Part shown: positions 21,600-32,825 of the stretch, piece by piece | How positions within the stretch are numbered: position 1 is the first letter of the stretch | How the letters are laid out: each line of letters opens with the position of its first letter | Origin: Ypsolopha sequella | Lineage: Eukaryota > Arthropoda > Insecta > Lepidoptera > Ypsolophidae | NCBI GenBank assembly: GCA_934047225.1 | Contig: OW203990.1 | Coordinates: 21,989,045-22,053,044 of the forward strand | DNA length: 64,000 nucleotides | Direction: 5' to 3' | Notes under the pieces: generated by a model | What the model was told of the DNA's origin: nothing | The model's input: the letters and a program-made list of their open reading frames with translations, nothing else | Databases searched by the model: none | Made by a program: the position numbers and the translations under genes

Positions 21600-23640
21600 A
21601 AACAATCAACACAAACAATAATAAATCACACGTTCACGAATTTTGAGAGGAAGAGCACCAAAATATTTAATTTCTCTCGGTGAAGCTGTAAACTTTCGCA
21701 AAATGCAATAGACATTTCGATGCCACCAAATTAAGATGTGATGCACGCAACGTACGATATTACAACACAACGATACAATGATGAGACATATTTAATTTGA
21801 TGGTATTATAATTTTTAAAATACATCCAAATTACATCCATCTGACATTTGTTTGGTTCAATCTAGTGACACACCAGGAAAAAATATAAAGTAAGTGCGGT
21901 CCGTCGTTTCATTCACTCGCACACAGGAGTAATTTACGTTAGATGAGTACAATGGCTAATGCCCAGTTCTTATTTTAGTCAGGCTTCTATTTGTATTCCT
22001 TATTCTGAGGGATTCATACTGCAGGCATTATGATTGCTGATTTGACAGAAATAATGAGCAGAAGGAAATTTTAGTTACAGCACAAGCTCTTTGAAAGGTG
22101 ACATTTATTTATACAGCCAAACTACCATATTGGCAAGTAATAATAATAAATCAGTAATACTTTTTGCTAATTTTGCAAAATAAAATGTTGACTTCCTATA
22201 GTAACTGACTCGGAGCTGGACTCGGAAAAACGATAAAAACAAATTAACGAGTTTCACAAATATATTGATCACTTAGATATATAGATCACTTAGATACAGA
22301 GTCTTAATTCAATATGATTTCCGCTACATAAATAAAATGACAACCTCTATATAAGGTTCTTATATTCAAGTGAACACAATATCGCTAATAGACAACTTTT
22401 CGCCAAAAATAATATTTTTTGCGCTTTTTTTTAACTTTTACGTAGAAATTTAGTCAGCTGATTCATTAAGTTTTGTACTAGGAAGTGGAAAATATATACG
22501 ACAAAAATACTTTTTATTAACAAATGGGACCTTTTAAAGATATACAATCTACCCTAAACTCATCATGATAAATATAAAATATTGAAATGCAAAACAGTAA
22601 AAAAAAGGTTTTATCCCCTGACATTTGCAAACGTCACCATTCTCTCGAATGAACGGCCGGAGTTTAGACCAAAGCTAAAAGTTATATTAGGTACATTTTA
22701 AATTGAAAATGGAAAGAAATTTGGTTACGTTATATATATACATAGGCATTGTCATCTGATATGTTTTGTAGTAAATCGACTGACTGCGTTATATACGTAG
22801 GTACATTAGACTTTGGACAACGTAAATGACATGTTCAAAAAAATTAATAAGTTCTTCTATTGTATAAGTTTTAGTTAAAAACTGACGTGTATTTTACATG
22901 TGAAAGTATTCAATACTTCGACCATTGTATATTTCACAGTTAGTAATGTTTAGCTATTGATCCTGCGTAACCTAAGTTAGAATTTTTTTGTTGCTATAAC
23001 TTTTAAAACAAACAGTTTTACTTCACCCATTCCGCGAACATTTTTCCTTAAGCAAGGAGAGCTGATAAGTTGAAATAAAGAGTAAATCGATCCCGACAGG
23101 CCCTGGGAAGCATCCCGGGAAATGGAATTACCAGGCTGAGGCTGACGAAGCACTTACGATATTAACCCTACCAGCCCCTCTATTCACGAGCGGTCGAATC
23201 GATAATTTTATTCGATAAAAGTCTCGGCATCCTATTCTCGAGCTGATGCGCTCAGGAATGGCTTTTGGAATTGGCTCTCCTTCATTGTTATCTCCGTGTC
23301 CTGTTTTCGAAGTGCCGAGTTGGGAGCAAACCAGATGCAATGCCTTTCATACGCTTAAAACAATGAGACTGTCTCCTACATGAAGGTTTTTATGAAAATC
23401 AATTGCGTTTTAAAAGCTAAAAACAGTAGTAAAATTATTTTTTCGATATCTCGAAAAATTACGAAGTTATTGGCAGTCAAAGTGAGCTTAACGGAATGTC
23501 TCGTGACGTCATCTGTCACGATTTACTAAAAGTGATAAATATCGCTATAGCTAACGTCTAAAGGCTAAATAAAGCAACTGCCTCATCATATAATGAATAA
23601 TGATACGAATGTAAGATGTGAATAATTAAATATTTATTAA
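21600..23640. other. Spacer; one possibly constrained block
   Basis: Upstream of the THAP gene, mostly AT-rich. The segment 23,070-23,345 has balanced composition with short palindromes (CATCCCGGGAAATGG, ATTCTCGAGCTGATGCG) and a 70-residue minus-strand frame without domains. It could be a regulatory or UTR block; nothing in the window proves it. Confidence 0.3.
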
Positions 23641-23647
23641 AAAAAAA

Positions 23648-23896
23648 GAGACCAAAAACGCACTCCACATACGCATCAACCAACATCGCCACACATGTGA
23701 CTCTATGAACAACAACACTCTACCAATACCAACCCACACACGCACTCACAATTCGCCTTTCAACCATTGTTTCACAGTTCGCATCATTAAGTCATTTCAC
23801 CCGGCACTCACAGATATTCAGCTTCGCACATGGGAATCCTCATTCATGTGGTCGCTTGGTGCCCACTTTGGACCAGGCCTTAACAAACAACACTAA
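23648..23896 (+). pseudogene. Penelope-like element, GIY-YIG C-terminal fragment
   Basis: The frame from 23,648 reads ETKNALHIRINQHRH, then PTHTRTHNSPFNHCFTVR, IKSFHP and LRTWESSFMWSLGAHFGPGL, ending NKQH-stop. It aligns almost residue for residue with the end of the large PLE at 41,101-41,380, so it is the second half of a GIY-YIG endonuclease. The reverse transcriptase and the GIY-YIG start are missing: 5' truncation. It remains open to its stop, so it is fairly young. An 18-A tract follows, then a hammerhead-like motif at 23,968. Confidence 0.85.
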
Positions 23897-23967
23897 AACA
23901 CAAAAAAAAAAAAAAAAAAATTGTCTTTTATATTTAATGTCATATCTATTGTCAATCTATTGTCAAT

Positions 23968-24009
23968 GCAACTGATGCCGAGTCCAAAAGGACTCGAAAT
24001 ATATCTTGC
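23968..24009 (+). ncRNA. Hammerhead-ribozyme-like motif of a PLE (copy 2)
   Basis: Order on the plus strand: stem I strand GCAA, core CTGATGC (consensus CUGANGA, last base changed), stem II CGAGTCC-AAAA-GGACTCG, GAAA, a tiny TATAT stem III, C17, then stem I return TTGC. Very short stem III is known for hammerheads of Penelope-like elements, some of which act as dimers. The A-to-C change in the core may weaken it. It stands 70 nt past the PLE stop codon, the same relative place as in the larger copy. Confidence 0.65.
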
Positions 24010-24019
24010 CCATATTAAT

Positions 24020-25755
24020 TACTGTGTATAATTTATAAAAAAACAACTATATATATCAATATTTATAAAGAAAAGCCGAATGGTAACATTATATTTTATT
24101 ACTAGATATTTATTTTTTGTCATTTTTAATTCATATTCGGATACTTACTGTTATGTGTTTAGTATATTTGTTTTGTAAAATTGCAGTATGTAGTTGATAT
24201 ATTAATTTTATTCAGACTATAGGCACAGAATAAAATACTACGTACTATACGTACTGTTAAAAATAAAACAACATTAGAACGGCAAATTTATAGGTAAGGA
24301 CTTAACACAAATAATCCAACAGCGTAGATTTGTTATTCTTTTCTCCGTTAAAAAAAGGAGAAACCCGACTTTAAAAGAAATGGACCCAATTTATTTCAAC
24401 CAGACCGTCAGTATTGATGGCTAGAAACTCCGAACGGTTTGTTCTTCATTGCAACTCTCAATAAGATATATTACGAGATTCTCTGTGCTATTTCAGCAGC
24501 AATTTGTTTTTGTCGTAACTACAGGAAAGCTATTTGTTAATTTTAACGGGACACCTGACGCTAGAACATCAACAGCACCAGGTTTTCAAGGGTTCATTGG
24601 AAGAAACTAGGTCTCTCCTCATATTGAAGAAAATATATTTGATTTATCGATCTTTTATCTAAGGAATCCACCTATAAACAATGTATTAAGATTTATACTT
24701 TTGCCAAAAAAAAAAGTTTTCCACCCTCTTTTTTTTGGTTTTTAATCGTTCGTTTCCAAGACGCGGTTAAGAGATCAACTTGATTTTTTTTTTATAAAAA
24801 AAGGCAATAGAAATATGAAGGGATGTTACCTAAATCAAATATTTTTTTCCCTACAAATATTTCAGTATTAGCTAAAAACTCACCAATTTGTTGTTTCGTT
24901 ACGTGATCACTAGTATTACGCGTCCAAGAACAAGAGGTCAAAGAGCCAATATATAAGCGTTTAGACTTATTGTGCTGGACGGGTTATAAAAAGAGTTGCT
25001 AGGGTATACCATCCTCATAACGGTACGAAAGTGTTGAGATTTTATGGATAGAATTACTGCGGACGAAAAAATCATTAAAAAAAGAATGAACATCAAACGG
25101 ATTTGGAGCAATAGTAGCATAAAAACCGACACAAGGTGAAAACATTCCAGAATTCAAAAAGTCCAAATATTTCAAAATCGGTGATATTTTCATAGGGGTC
25201 GAATTGCTTTATTTAGATCAGGGGATCTAAAAAGGCAAACTTGGGTTAGTCATCAAAAGTGGTTCAGTATGATCAGTAGCCTAAAACCTTTCCCGAGAAG
25301 CTCCTTAAAACCGTTTCAAAATCCGATCTCTGGTTCTTAACGAATATACATACTGACAGACATACTCATCGTAATTTATAGCTAGGTAGAAGAGAAGAAG
25401 TTAAAAAGGTTTTATCAATTACGTAAGTGCATTTTTATGTACAGAACGATGTTTTGTGAAAAATAAATCCCAAATTAGTTGTTTGCGGTACTACTCGTAC
25501 CTTTACTACATTAGCGAACGAATATTAGTTCCTCTCAAATCAAGCAGTTGCCTTTATTCAGTTTAAGTTTGTACTTGAGCTCGTTTCACTCGGTACAAGT
25601 TTACAACATTGTCTTCTAGTGAATGTATAAGCGAGCAGTTCGAAATACTTGATGTAGCAACTGAACGCAATTCTCTTTTCAACTTTAACACTTGAATATA
25701 CTTACCGAGTTATAACGAGAGCCAATCCGCATGAAAGTCACAATAGTTTCCTTTT
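24020..25755. other. Spacer, nothing recognised
   Basis: Two overlapping minus-strand frames at 24,938-25,193 have coding-like composition (NPFDVHSFFNDFF and others) but no known motif and no start or splice context. They may be a relic of an unidentified element. The rest is AT-rich. Confidence 0.3.
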
Positions 25756-25756
25756 T

Positions 25757-26411
25757 AGGGTTCCGTAGTCAACAACAAGGAACCCTTATAGTTTCGCCAT
25801 GTCCGTCTGTATGTCTGTCCGCGGCTTAGCTTAGAGACTATTAGTACTAGAAATCTGTAATTTGGCATGAGTATACATATTTGTAAAATTTTGAAAAAGA
25901 TTTTTTTAAGGTACCTCCCGTACACGTAAAGTGGGGATGATTTTTTTTCTCGTTTATCCCCTAGTGTTGGGTGTCGTTGGATAGATAATTTTTTTCGATC
26001 TAGGGTTCCGTTTGCGAAATATTAAGCTTAAAAGTGTTCATTTTTGTGAGAGTCAAGTGTCCCCCCCCCCCCCCCCGATTGTATTTGGAGACGTGAAAAA
26101 ATCACGACAGCAGTATACATAACGAAATTAAAAAGAAAACTATCACAGCTTAGAAGCCTTTACAAGTTAACGAGTACAGATCGCGCCAAACTTTTAGTCC
26201 CCTCTAAACACGGGGCGATTCGCATCAGAAGGAACAAAATTTATGGGCCGTTCTTGGGAAGAGCAACTTCCGAGGGTACTAGAAGTTTGGCGCGATCTGT
26301 ATTAGTCGACAAACTTATAAAATGTACTTGAAGAAGAAGTCCGCATATTGTGCAGAGCAACTACGGAACCCTACACTGCGCATGGCCCGACAAGCACTTG
26401 GCCGGTTTTTT
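25757..26411 (-). repeat. Lepidopteran GGGTTCCGTAG interspersed repeat
   Basis: Left end TAGGGTTCCGTAGTC...AAGGAACCCTTATAG with CCGTCTGTATGTCTGTCC; right end CTACGGAACCCTACACTGCG to GCACTTGGCCGGTTTT. Sister family members lie at 39,228-39,516, 52,835-53,525 and 53,526-54,180. It contains a 16-C homopolymer (26,061-26,076) and a nested MITE. Confidence 0.75.
26175..26301. mobile_element. 127-bp MITE with TACAGATCGCGCC ends
   Basis: TACAGATCGCGCCAAACTT at 26,175 is exactly complementary to AAGTTTGGCGCGATCTGTA ending at 26,301. TA boundaries suggest a Tc1/mariner-type target. It sits inside the GGGTTCCG repeat, so it inserted later. Confidence 0.75.
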
Positions 26412-26606
26412 TTAAGTACATTGCAATGTGAATAATTTATATGTAGTTCGAAAAGTAGAACGGAATAGGAAGGCGACAATAAGTTAAAAATGCAGATATA
26501 CTCCGGCATTTGCTGCTTATTTTGGCCTGCAGTTTGCGGTATAAGCAATTTTCTCTTATCCTAACAGGTATTCTAATTACATGGCATATTCAAAAGATAA
26601 ATATCA

Positions 26607-26710
26607 TTAAGGCGTATGACCACGCTAAATAAGCAAAAGTGGCTGTTACGACAACCACTGCGTCTCCGGCTAGCGCAAAATAGGAGAAAATAATACTTTT
26701 CACATAGACG
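26607..26710 (+). repeat. Dispersed GTGGCTGTTACGAC repeat, copy 1
   Basis: Shares GTGGCTGTTACGAC...CTGCGTCTCC...TAGCGCAAAATAGGAG with 37,850-37,980 and 55,365-55,500. The upstream half (GGTACAAATATCGATAGAAA, then ATTGAAATAACGTTCATA) is present at 37,872, 52,370 and 55,370. Four copies in the window, non-coding. Confidence 0.6.
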
Positions 26711-27146
26711 CCATGAACAGAAAAAAAATTTTGAACTTGAATTTTTTAGATCTAACAATTTTCTATAATTTGGTGAAATAATAATTATAATTGCTTTAGG
26801 CGTTTGGATGGAGTAAGAGAATTCATGTGAAACTTTCGATGACTTTCGATTTTTTTTTGTCAAAACAAACAATAGAAAAACAGTTTATGAAACCTAAAAT
26901 TTATTTTTAACTCTATAATGCCTATCATATATTTTTATGAAAGTTTTTGGACCACCCGTGTGGGAGGAGTAGGCCTTCAAAGATAGGCCCAAATTGCAGT
27001 TGGCGTAATCATTCGCCTTAAAACCTAGTTATACGAGTATGTTAGTTATCTTTGGTTTTCAAAATCGAACAGAGAACAAAAATGCAATTTTTTTCCCATA
27101 AATTTCATAGAATATAAGTTAAAAATAATAAAAAGTATAAAGTTAT

Positions 27147-27440
27147 AAGCAGCGGTAACTCAGGGGTATAAAACGCTGGCCTCTCAATCTTGAGATCCAG
27201 GTTTGATCCCCGGTCGGGCATGCACCAATGAGTTATTCGGAATTTATGTGCATAGTATTTTTTCTTACTTACCACTTGCTGAACGGTGAAGGAAAACATA
27301 GTAAGGAAACCTACATGCCCTAAAAAGCATGTGTTTGTGCCCGAAGTACGGGGATAGGGCTCACCAGTCACCACCCAACACGTTGGGACGTAATAATCGT
27401 CGGTGAAACGCGGGTGCACCAACTGTGGACTATGACTTGC
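27147..27440 (+). mobile_element. tRNA-derived SINE
   Basis: Head with pol III-like boxes (GGTAACTCAGGGGTAT as A box region, GGTTTGATCCC at 27,200-27,210 as B box), followed by a body with AACGGTGAAGGAAAACATAG and AGGAAACCTACATGCC, a phrase that recurs in lepidopteran SINEs and LINEs. A reverse-strand 105-residue frame is incidental. Confidence 0.75.
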
Positions 27441-27785
27441 ATTTCACACCCTGAACATCTCTGATACCACTTCGGGGACTAATGTCGTGACAATATATTA
27501 GTCACTGAAATTCACGTGCCTCACAAGTTTAAAAAAAATGTTTATCTTATGGCGATCGTTAAGTTCTAAGAAAAATATTAGTTACCAGATTTTAAAAAGA
27601 ATGCATAGTATCCAACGCAAGGCAAACATTATTTTAATATTTCTTCCTTGCTCCTTTTCTTTGTTGTGCTTTCTTAAGGTAAAAAATTATAGAATATTAA
27701 CCTGTTCAGATATCGATTTTTGATAATAGTTGTAGGTACAAAGATGCAGAGCGCGATCGCGTCTTTTGAAATTAGACGGGTTTCA

Positions 27786-28054
27786 TATACAACGTGTAAC
27801 AGAAAGGTGTGACCATATTTGAAGAGCTTATTCAGTCAATGTTAAAGAACAACTTTTACTATGAAACAAAACCTGTATGTCGAAAAAAAAATTAACTGTT
27901 TCATAGAAAAATGCAATGCCCCTCGACAGAAATGTATGGAAGGGCAGATTTTTTTTGAGATTTCCGGTTTGGCTCCATAGTAAAAAATGTTCTATACCAT
28001 TGACTGAATAAGCTATACAAATGTGTTAACACCTTTCTGTTACACGTTGTATAT
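27786..28054. mobile_element. MITE family A, copy 2
   Basis: Begins ATATACAACGTGTAACAGAAA and ends TTTCTGTTACACGTTGTATAT, with inverted arms extending inward (CATATTTGAAGAGCTTATTC / GAATAAGCTATACAAATGTG). TA duplicated at both ends. Longer than copy 1, and similar to copy 3. Confidence 0.85.
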
Positions 28055-28269
28055 AAAGTCTCTTTACGCAAAAAAAATATATTTTTTTCTGTTTGCAACG
28101 CCAAATTACGTTTTTCGTGATTTTAGTGATTTTTGCGATTTTTTTTCCCGATGCTTGTGATACTAGTGTCAAATCTGAAAAATAATAACGTAGTTCAACT
28201 CCTTAACTACCTACACAAATTTTATTTGTTAAAAATATTTTGTTTTAATATGCTAAATTGTCCAAACGC

Positions 28270-28660
28270 AAGAGCATGTTTCAGTTTACACAATACATAA
28301 AAGGTTTTGTTGAGGAACTATTGAGCAAATATTGTATATAAGTGTTCTTTTTCGATTAAGAGCAGTAAAGCAGCCGGATTTTGAAAAACTCGCCTTGTTC
28401 TAATTAATCGAAACAGAACACTTCTATTCAAAAATTACTCAATAGTTATTCAACAAAACCTTATTATTTTGTTGTATAAACTGTCATCCATAAGTTTCCA
28501 TTTTATTTCTGTAAACTAGAATATTCAAATTTAAAACTTTAAAATTCTATTTAACAGAAACCAATTGAAACTTTGCGATGCATACACATACAATATGTAT
28601 AGAGGTAATAAGATTTGTTGAATAACTATTGAGCAAACTTTGAATTTAAGTGTTTGAATT
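28270..28660. repeat. AAGGTTTTGTTGAGGAACTA inverted-arm repeat
   Basis: AAGGTTTTGTTGAGGAACTA at 28,301 pairs with ATAGTTATTCAACAAAACCTT at about 28,460. Inner blocks (GTGTTCTTTTTCGATTAAGAGC) are mirrored by AATCGAAACAGAACAC. A sister copy in the other orientation covers 32,340-32,760. Confidence 0.65.
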
Positions 28661-28674
28661 AATTATAATTAATT

Positions 28675-28800
28675 AATTAATACTTTATTGCACACAAATA
28701 AGAAGATAAGATACATACAAAGAACAGATAGAAGACAAGTGCTGATTTATTCCTATAAGAAATTTCTTCCAGTCAACCTTGGAAAAACATTTTTATCTTG
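28675..28800 (-). mobile_element. CR1/Jockey-type LINE 3' end
   Basis: Minus strand: GACTGGAAGAAATTTCTTAT ... TTTGTGTGCAATAAAGTATTAATTAATTAA, the same terminus as 18,118-18,214. Confidence 0.65.
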
Positions 28801-29542
28801 GAAATTTAAATCTGAATCAGTGCATAACATAATAATAAAAAGTTATTTTAAACCAATAACCTAAACATAAAAATATACTACACACAAATAAATACACAGA
28901 TACATATATACAAACAAACAGTAGCTTAGTTAGTAAGTCATTCAGAAAGAGGAGACGTAAAGATATTCTTGATCACGCGAATACAACTTTACCACTGGTT
29001 CTTTTACCAAATTTAATTCAAGTGGATGTTAATTTGCTTTTGCAGGAGTCCAAGCTGGAGTTGGATAACGAATCTAAGTTTTACGATAAAGCATTACGAT
29101 AGACTCTTTTCTTCAGTGGGGACCCCACATAGAAGGCCTATGTGGTAGACTTAGTTAGGCCGCATACGATGTTAGACGCATAAGGCAAATTACTGATGTA
29201 GATAGTGCTAGATTAGTATATTGTGATGGCGCCTACGACGTTTAAATGCCTACAAAGTATCGTAATTACTTATAAGCAAGTGTGGATTAAAAAATGTAAT
29301 AATTCATTATTTTATTCGTAATAATTCGTTATTATTTTTCGATTTGAATGTTGCTTTATTGTGCAATAGAATTCGTATAGAAAAATTTTTTAAAAAAAGT
29401 TTCTCATTTTTTATAGGTCGTGTTTGAGGTCGCCAAGTTACGCAATAATATTTAATTAAAAACAAAACAATGACGAAGTTAAACTAAACGAAAATAAATG
29501 ATAGTAAAATACTTTTTTCGATTTAGATATTTAAACATCTCT

Positions 29543-29593
29543 TGGAGGCCCCGGGGCACTACACCGCATAGCCCTCCGATAGCTACGCCACTG
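29543..29593 (-). mobile_element. Isolated hAT-like terminus
   Basis: On the minus strand CCAGTGGCGTAGCTATCGGA and the following GGGC...GGGGCCTCC look like one end of a hAT-type element. A partner end was not identified; GTGGGGACCCC near 29,116 is too different. Confidence 0.35.
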
Positions 29594-29739
29594 GTTTTGG
29601 CACATTTTCCTTTTGTATCATTATGTTGAATGTTGAATGATGTGTCTAATGTTGAGTAAACTCACACTTAATTTTTATTTTTAACCGAAATTATAAATGT
29701 ACCTCATCACTAAATGCAGCTGTCATAAGTGCCATCACT

Positions 29740-30185
29740 CAGTGGCTCTACCTTAGTTACTTTCACAGCATTATGTCATACGGCATGCTGTTATGGAGTA
29801 GAGCCGCAGACACAGACGCAGTCTTTGTTTTGCAGAAGAGAGCAATTCGGGCTATTTATAATAATTATGAAGCACCGGGATTCATTAAGAGACAAATTCA
29901 AAGAGATTAATATATTAACGGTTCTTTGTGAATTTATTTACCAAGTTCTTAGATATGTCGGAAAAAAATTTGAGTCTTTCCCAAGGCTTGGTGAGCAATA
30001 CTGTAAGGAAACCAGAAATAAACATAAACTGGCTTTTCCAAAAATCAGACTCGTCAAGGTGGGTACCTCTTTTGTGAGGTCCTTATTTGGTCAGAGAATA
30101 AATTTAAAATGTTTATTAAGCAGAGCCTATTGAAGAAGGCATATTATACAATAAATGATTACTTAGACGATACTAAAGCATAGGG
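29740..30185 (+). pseudogene. LINE reverse transcriptase, C-terminal relic
   Basis: Reading plus-strand frames in turn gives SYGMLLWSRAADTDAVFVLQ and KRAIRAIY, then SLRDKFKEINILTVLCEFIY, SFPRLGEQYCKETRNKHKLA and FPKIRLVKVG, ending LKKAYYTINDYLDDTKA-like residues. This is the conserved C-terminal region after the polymerase domain of Jockey/CR1-group LINEs (YG...W G..A...Q.RAIR...). At least three frameshifts or small deletions break it, and the palm and endonuclease are absent. Confidence 0.7.
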
Positions 30186-30199
30186 TTATAATAGTGATC

Positions 30200-31890
30200 T
30201 TTGTCATAACACTAGTTAGTATAGGAGACGGTCAGTTCCCCATAAGCAAAATGCCTTAAGAGTGTACACAAATATATTGTGGTCAATGATAAAGAACAAA
30301 TTCAGAATAACACGGTTTGACTATCCATTTAAAACGGACACCATCTTATAATAACTTTTTATGATAAATCGTTTTTATTTTGAGGTTATTTTCATATGGC
30401 ATTGCGAAAATAAACTTAAGCGCGTTTGAAATGTTCATAGTTGTAACAATGTTTCACGATGATTCTGATATATTTAAAAGGGTCATGTTCAAATGTCAGT
30501 CGTAATGTAATCTCTATCAGAATCCATGAAAAGCATGAATCGTGAAATAAAAATCTGTGATGTGACTGCCGATTGCGTCACGCATGACTCTATCAAAGCA
30601 CGCTGGAAGCTTAGTTTGTGAATTATTTGGTAGATGGCGCCCTTTCGTTTCGTTCGGTGTTCGCTCTCATGACTGGCTGCGACATTAAGTACTTATATTA
30701 TTTTAATATGTGTGTCCATGTTATTATGAAAGTGAAACTAGCTACGAATAAATCTAACAGAAATTATAGTATAAATTTATTTCATGTACGCGGTTAAGGC
30801 CGATTCTGACCATCTCCTTTCCTATCTTATGTTATGATTCTTCTAGAATTAACGTTAATTTGTTAATATATGAAATGACTGTAAAAGCAGAGGGACTATA
30901 TGGCATAGGTAAACAAAGGTATATAATTTTTTGCTTTCATGACATAACACTCTCCTGTATTTTTCATCTCTTTATTCAATTAAAGTATAGGTTTACTTTT
31001 TACAATTAGTTGTTGTAACTTATATAATGAACAAAAAAAGACATGATCTTGCTAAGTTTCTTGCCCTTCCTCTTAGCATGGAATGGGCGGAGTTAGACAT
31101 ATATTTATTATATGTATTGTATATTTTTACAATATTATTTGTTCCTTATTCCCATATTTATATTTTATTCAAGTGTATTTTTTACTATCTGGCTGCTAAA
31201 CGGTTCTTACCTTTTGTAGTTCATCAAGTATTTGGTTCAAATAAAACAAATATATGACATCAAATATTTTTATAACTTAAATATTTTTATTACTTTTCTT
31301 CAGACAAATCCTTTTTGGGACAATTCTGTATTCATTTGGAATAGAAACATAGTTCTATTCTGTTCACTACTATATTTGTGAAAAAATTTTGTTACTTAAC
31401 CAATTTACAAAAAAACAAGTTTTATTGTTGTGTTTTATTTTCCATAATATACGTTAGCAAAATAAACAATTGCCTTTCATATTGAATATTTGACAAATGC
31501 ATTACAAATTATTACAGCAATGGGAAAATAAATTTTCCGATAATGTGTTGAGGTTATGTACTAAAATGAAATATTGACGTGCATTTACCAAGTTACAATA
31601 ATAACATTTTATTAGGCTCTACTTTGTACACATAACTATAACAATAATTTTATTGTGTATGAGTAAATACATAAATTTTGTCAATAAGAACTATTATTTT
31701 CCCATAACTTTCTATTTAATATATTTATTTTGCTCTAGTTCTTCAGTGTTCAGAGGAATTTCAATGAAATCATTGAGCACCCTTTCAGAGCTGTAACAAA
31801 GAAAAAAGTGTACATGTCGTTACCATATATATGCTAGGGCTAAAGCTGCGCATTATCGCGCTAAAATCTACTACGTTACTACGGTACTTA
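30200..31890. other. Spacer, nothing recognised
   Basis: AT-rich. A 76-residue plus-strand frame at 31,027-31,257 is hydrophobic and low-complexity, with no homology I can name. Confidence 0.35.
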
Positions 31891-31895
31891 ATACG

Positions 31896-32296
31896 TTAAG
31901 GCGATATGCGAAAAAAATACGGGTGTTTCTTTTCTGTGTATTTCATGAAATACACGGAAAATTATAATCAATTTATGGTATATGCATCTTGACTATATAA
32001 CCTAAGGATTTGAAATTGGAAAACATGTTTGGATAAATTTTCCTCGATAAAAATAATTGTTGAAATGAGGTCTTCAAACACACTTTTTCTCCTCTTTTGA
32101 CGAACTCAAACATATTTTATTAGGTGTGTTTGAACAATATCTAGAGATTTGATATTTTCGGCTAGCTATTTTAGTTTTTTTATAAAAATTATAAAACTAA
32201 CATTTTTCGCTTTCGCCCTGAATCCGCCCCTCTCGAACTGCGCCAATTTTCGCTTGAAGTGACAGTGACAAAAATAAAATTCGCATAGCCTCTTAA
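31896..32296. mobile_element. TTAA-flanked element, copy 1
   Basis: TTAA at 31,896-31,899 and 32,293-32,296 frame inverted ends GGCGATATGCGAA / TTCGCATAGCCTC. The interior matches 58,909-59,317 nearly throughout (ACGGGTGTTTCTTTTCTGTG; CTCGATAAAAATAATTGTT; AATCCGCCCCTCTCG). TTAA duplication suggests piggyBac-type transposition. Non-coding. Confidence 0.8.
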
Positions 32297-32339
32297 GAAT
32301 ATGACTATCAGTGAAGTCACGCATTCTTAAGAGCGGTTT

Positions 32340-32760
32340 CGCAGCCAGATTGTGAAAAACCCGCCTTTTTCTAATTAATCGAAACAGAACACTGAAATTC
32401 AAAATTTACTGAATAGTTCCTTAACAAAACCTCATTACCTATGTTTTGTGTCAACTTTCATCGCAAAGATTCAATTAGTTTCAGCAAATTAGAATTTTAA
32501 AGTTTAAAATTTTATAAATCCTAATATACATAAACCAATCGAAACTTTGCTATGGCAGCATACACAATACCTATACATAGGTAATAAGGTTTTGTTGAAA
32601 CTGTTAACTAATTTTTGAATAGAAGTGTTCTGTTTCGATTAATTAGAAAAAGGCGAGTTTTTCAAAATCCGGCTGCTTTACGGCTCTTAATCGAAAAAGA
32701 ACACTTATATTCAATATTTGCTCAATAGTTCCTCAACAAAACCTTCTATGTATTGTGTAA
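32340..32760. repeat. AAGGTTTTGTTGA inverted-arm repeat, copy 2
   Basis: Contains TAAGGTTTTGTTGAAACTG at 32,586 and CAGTTCCTCAACAAAACCTT-type ends near 32,745, with the CGAGTTTTTCAAAATCCGGC core shared with the 28.3-kb copy in opposite orientation. Confidence 0.65.
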
Positions 32761-32825
32761 ACTGTCATTAAACAAATGGCTTCCCTTTGTACGGTAATAA
32801 AACTAGGTAATAGGTTTACGTAATA

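Noticed and set aside
24938..25193. Overlapping 64-residue minus-strand frames as a gene
   Set aside because: Two frames in competition, no start or splice signals, no motif; retained only as an unassigned stretch.
26061..26076. 16-C homopolymer as a functional i-motif or G-quadruplex site
   Set aside because: A slippage-prone homopolymer within an interspersed repeat is the simpler explanation.
27105..27422. 105-residue minus-strand frame
   Set aside because: Lies antisense across the SINE and contains no recognised domain.
29729..30133. 134-residue frame as an intact gene
   Set aside because: The recognisable LINE residues alternate between frames; the long frame is a patchwork of a dead LINE and shifted sequence.
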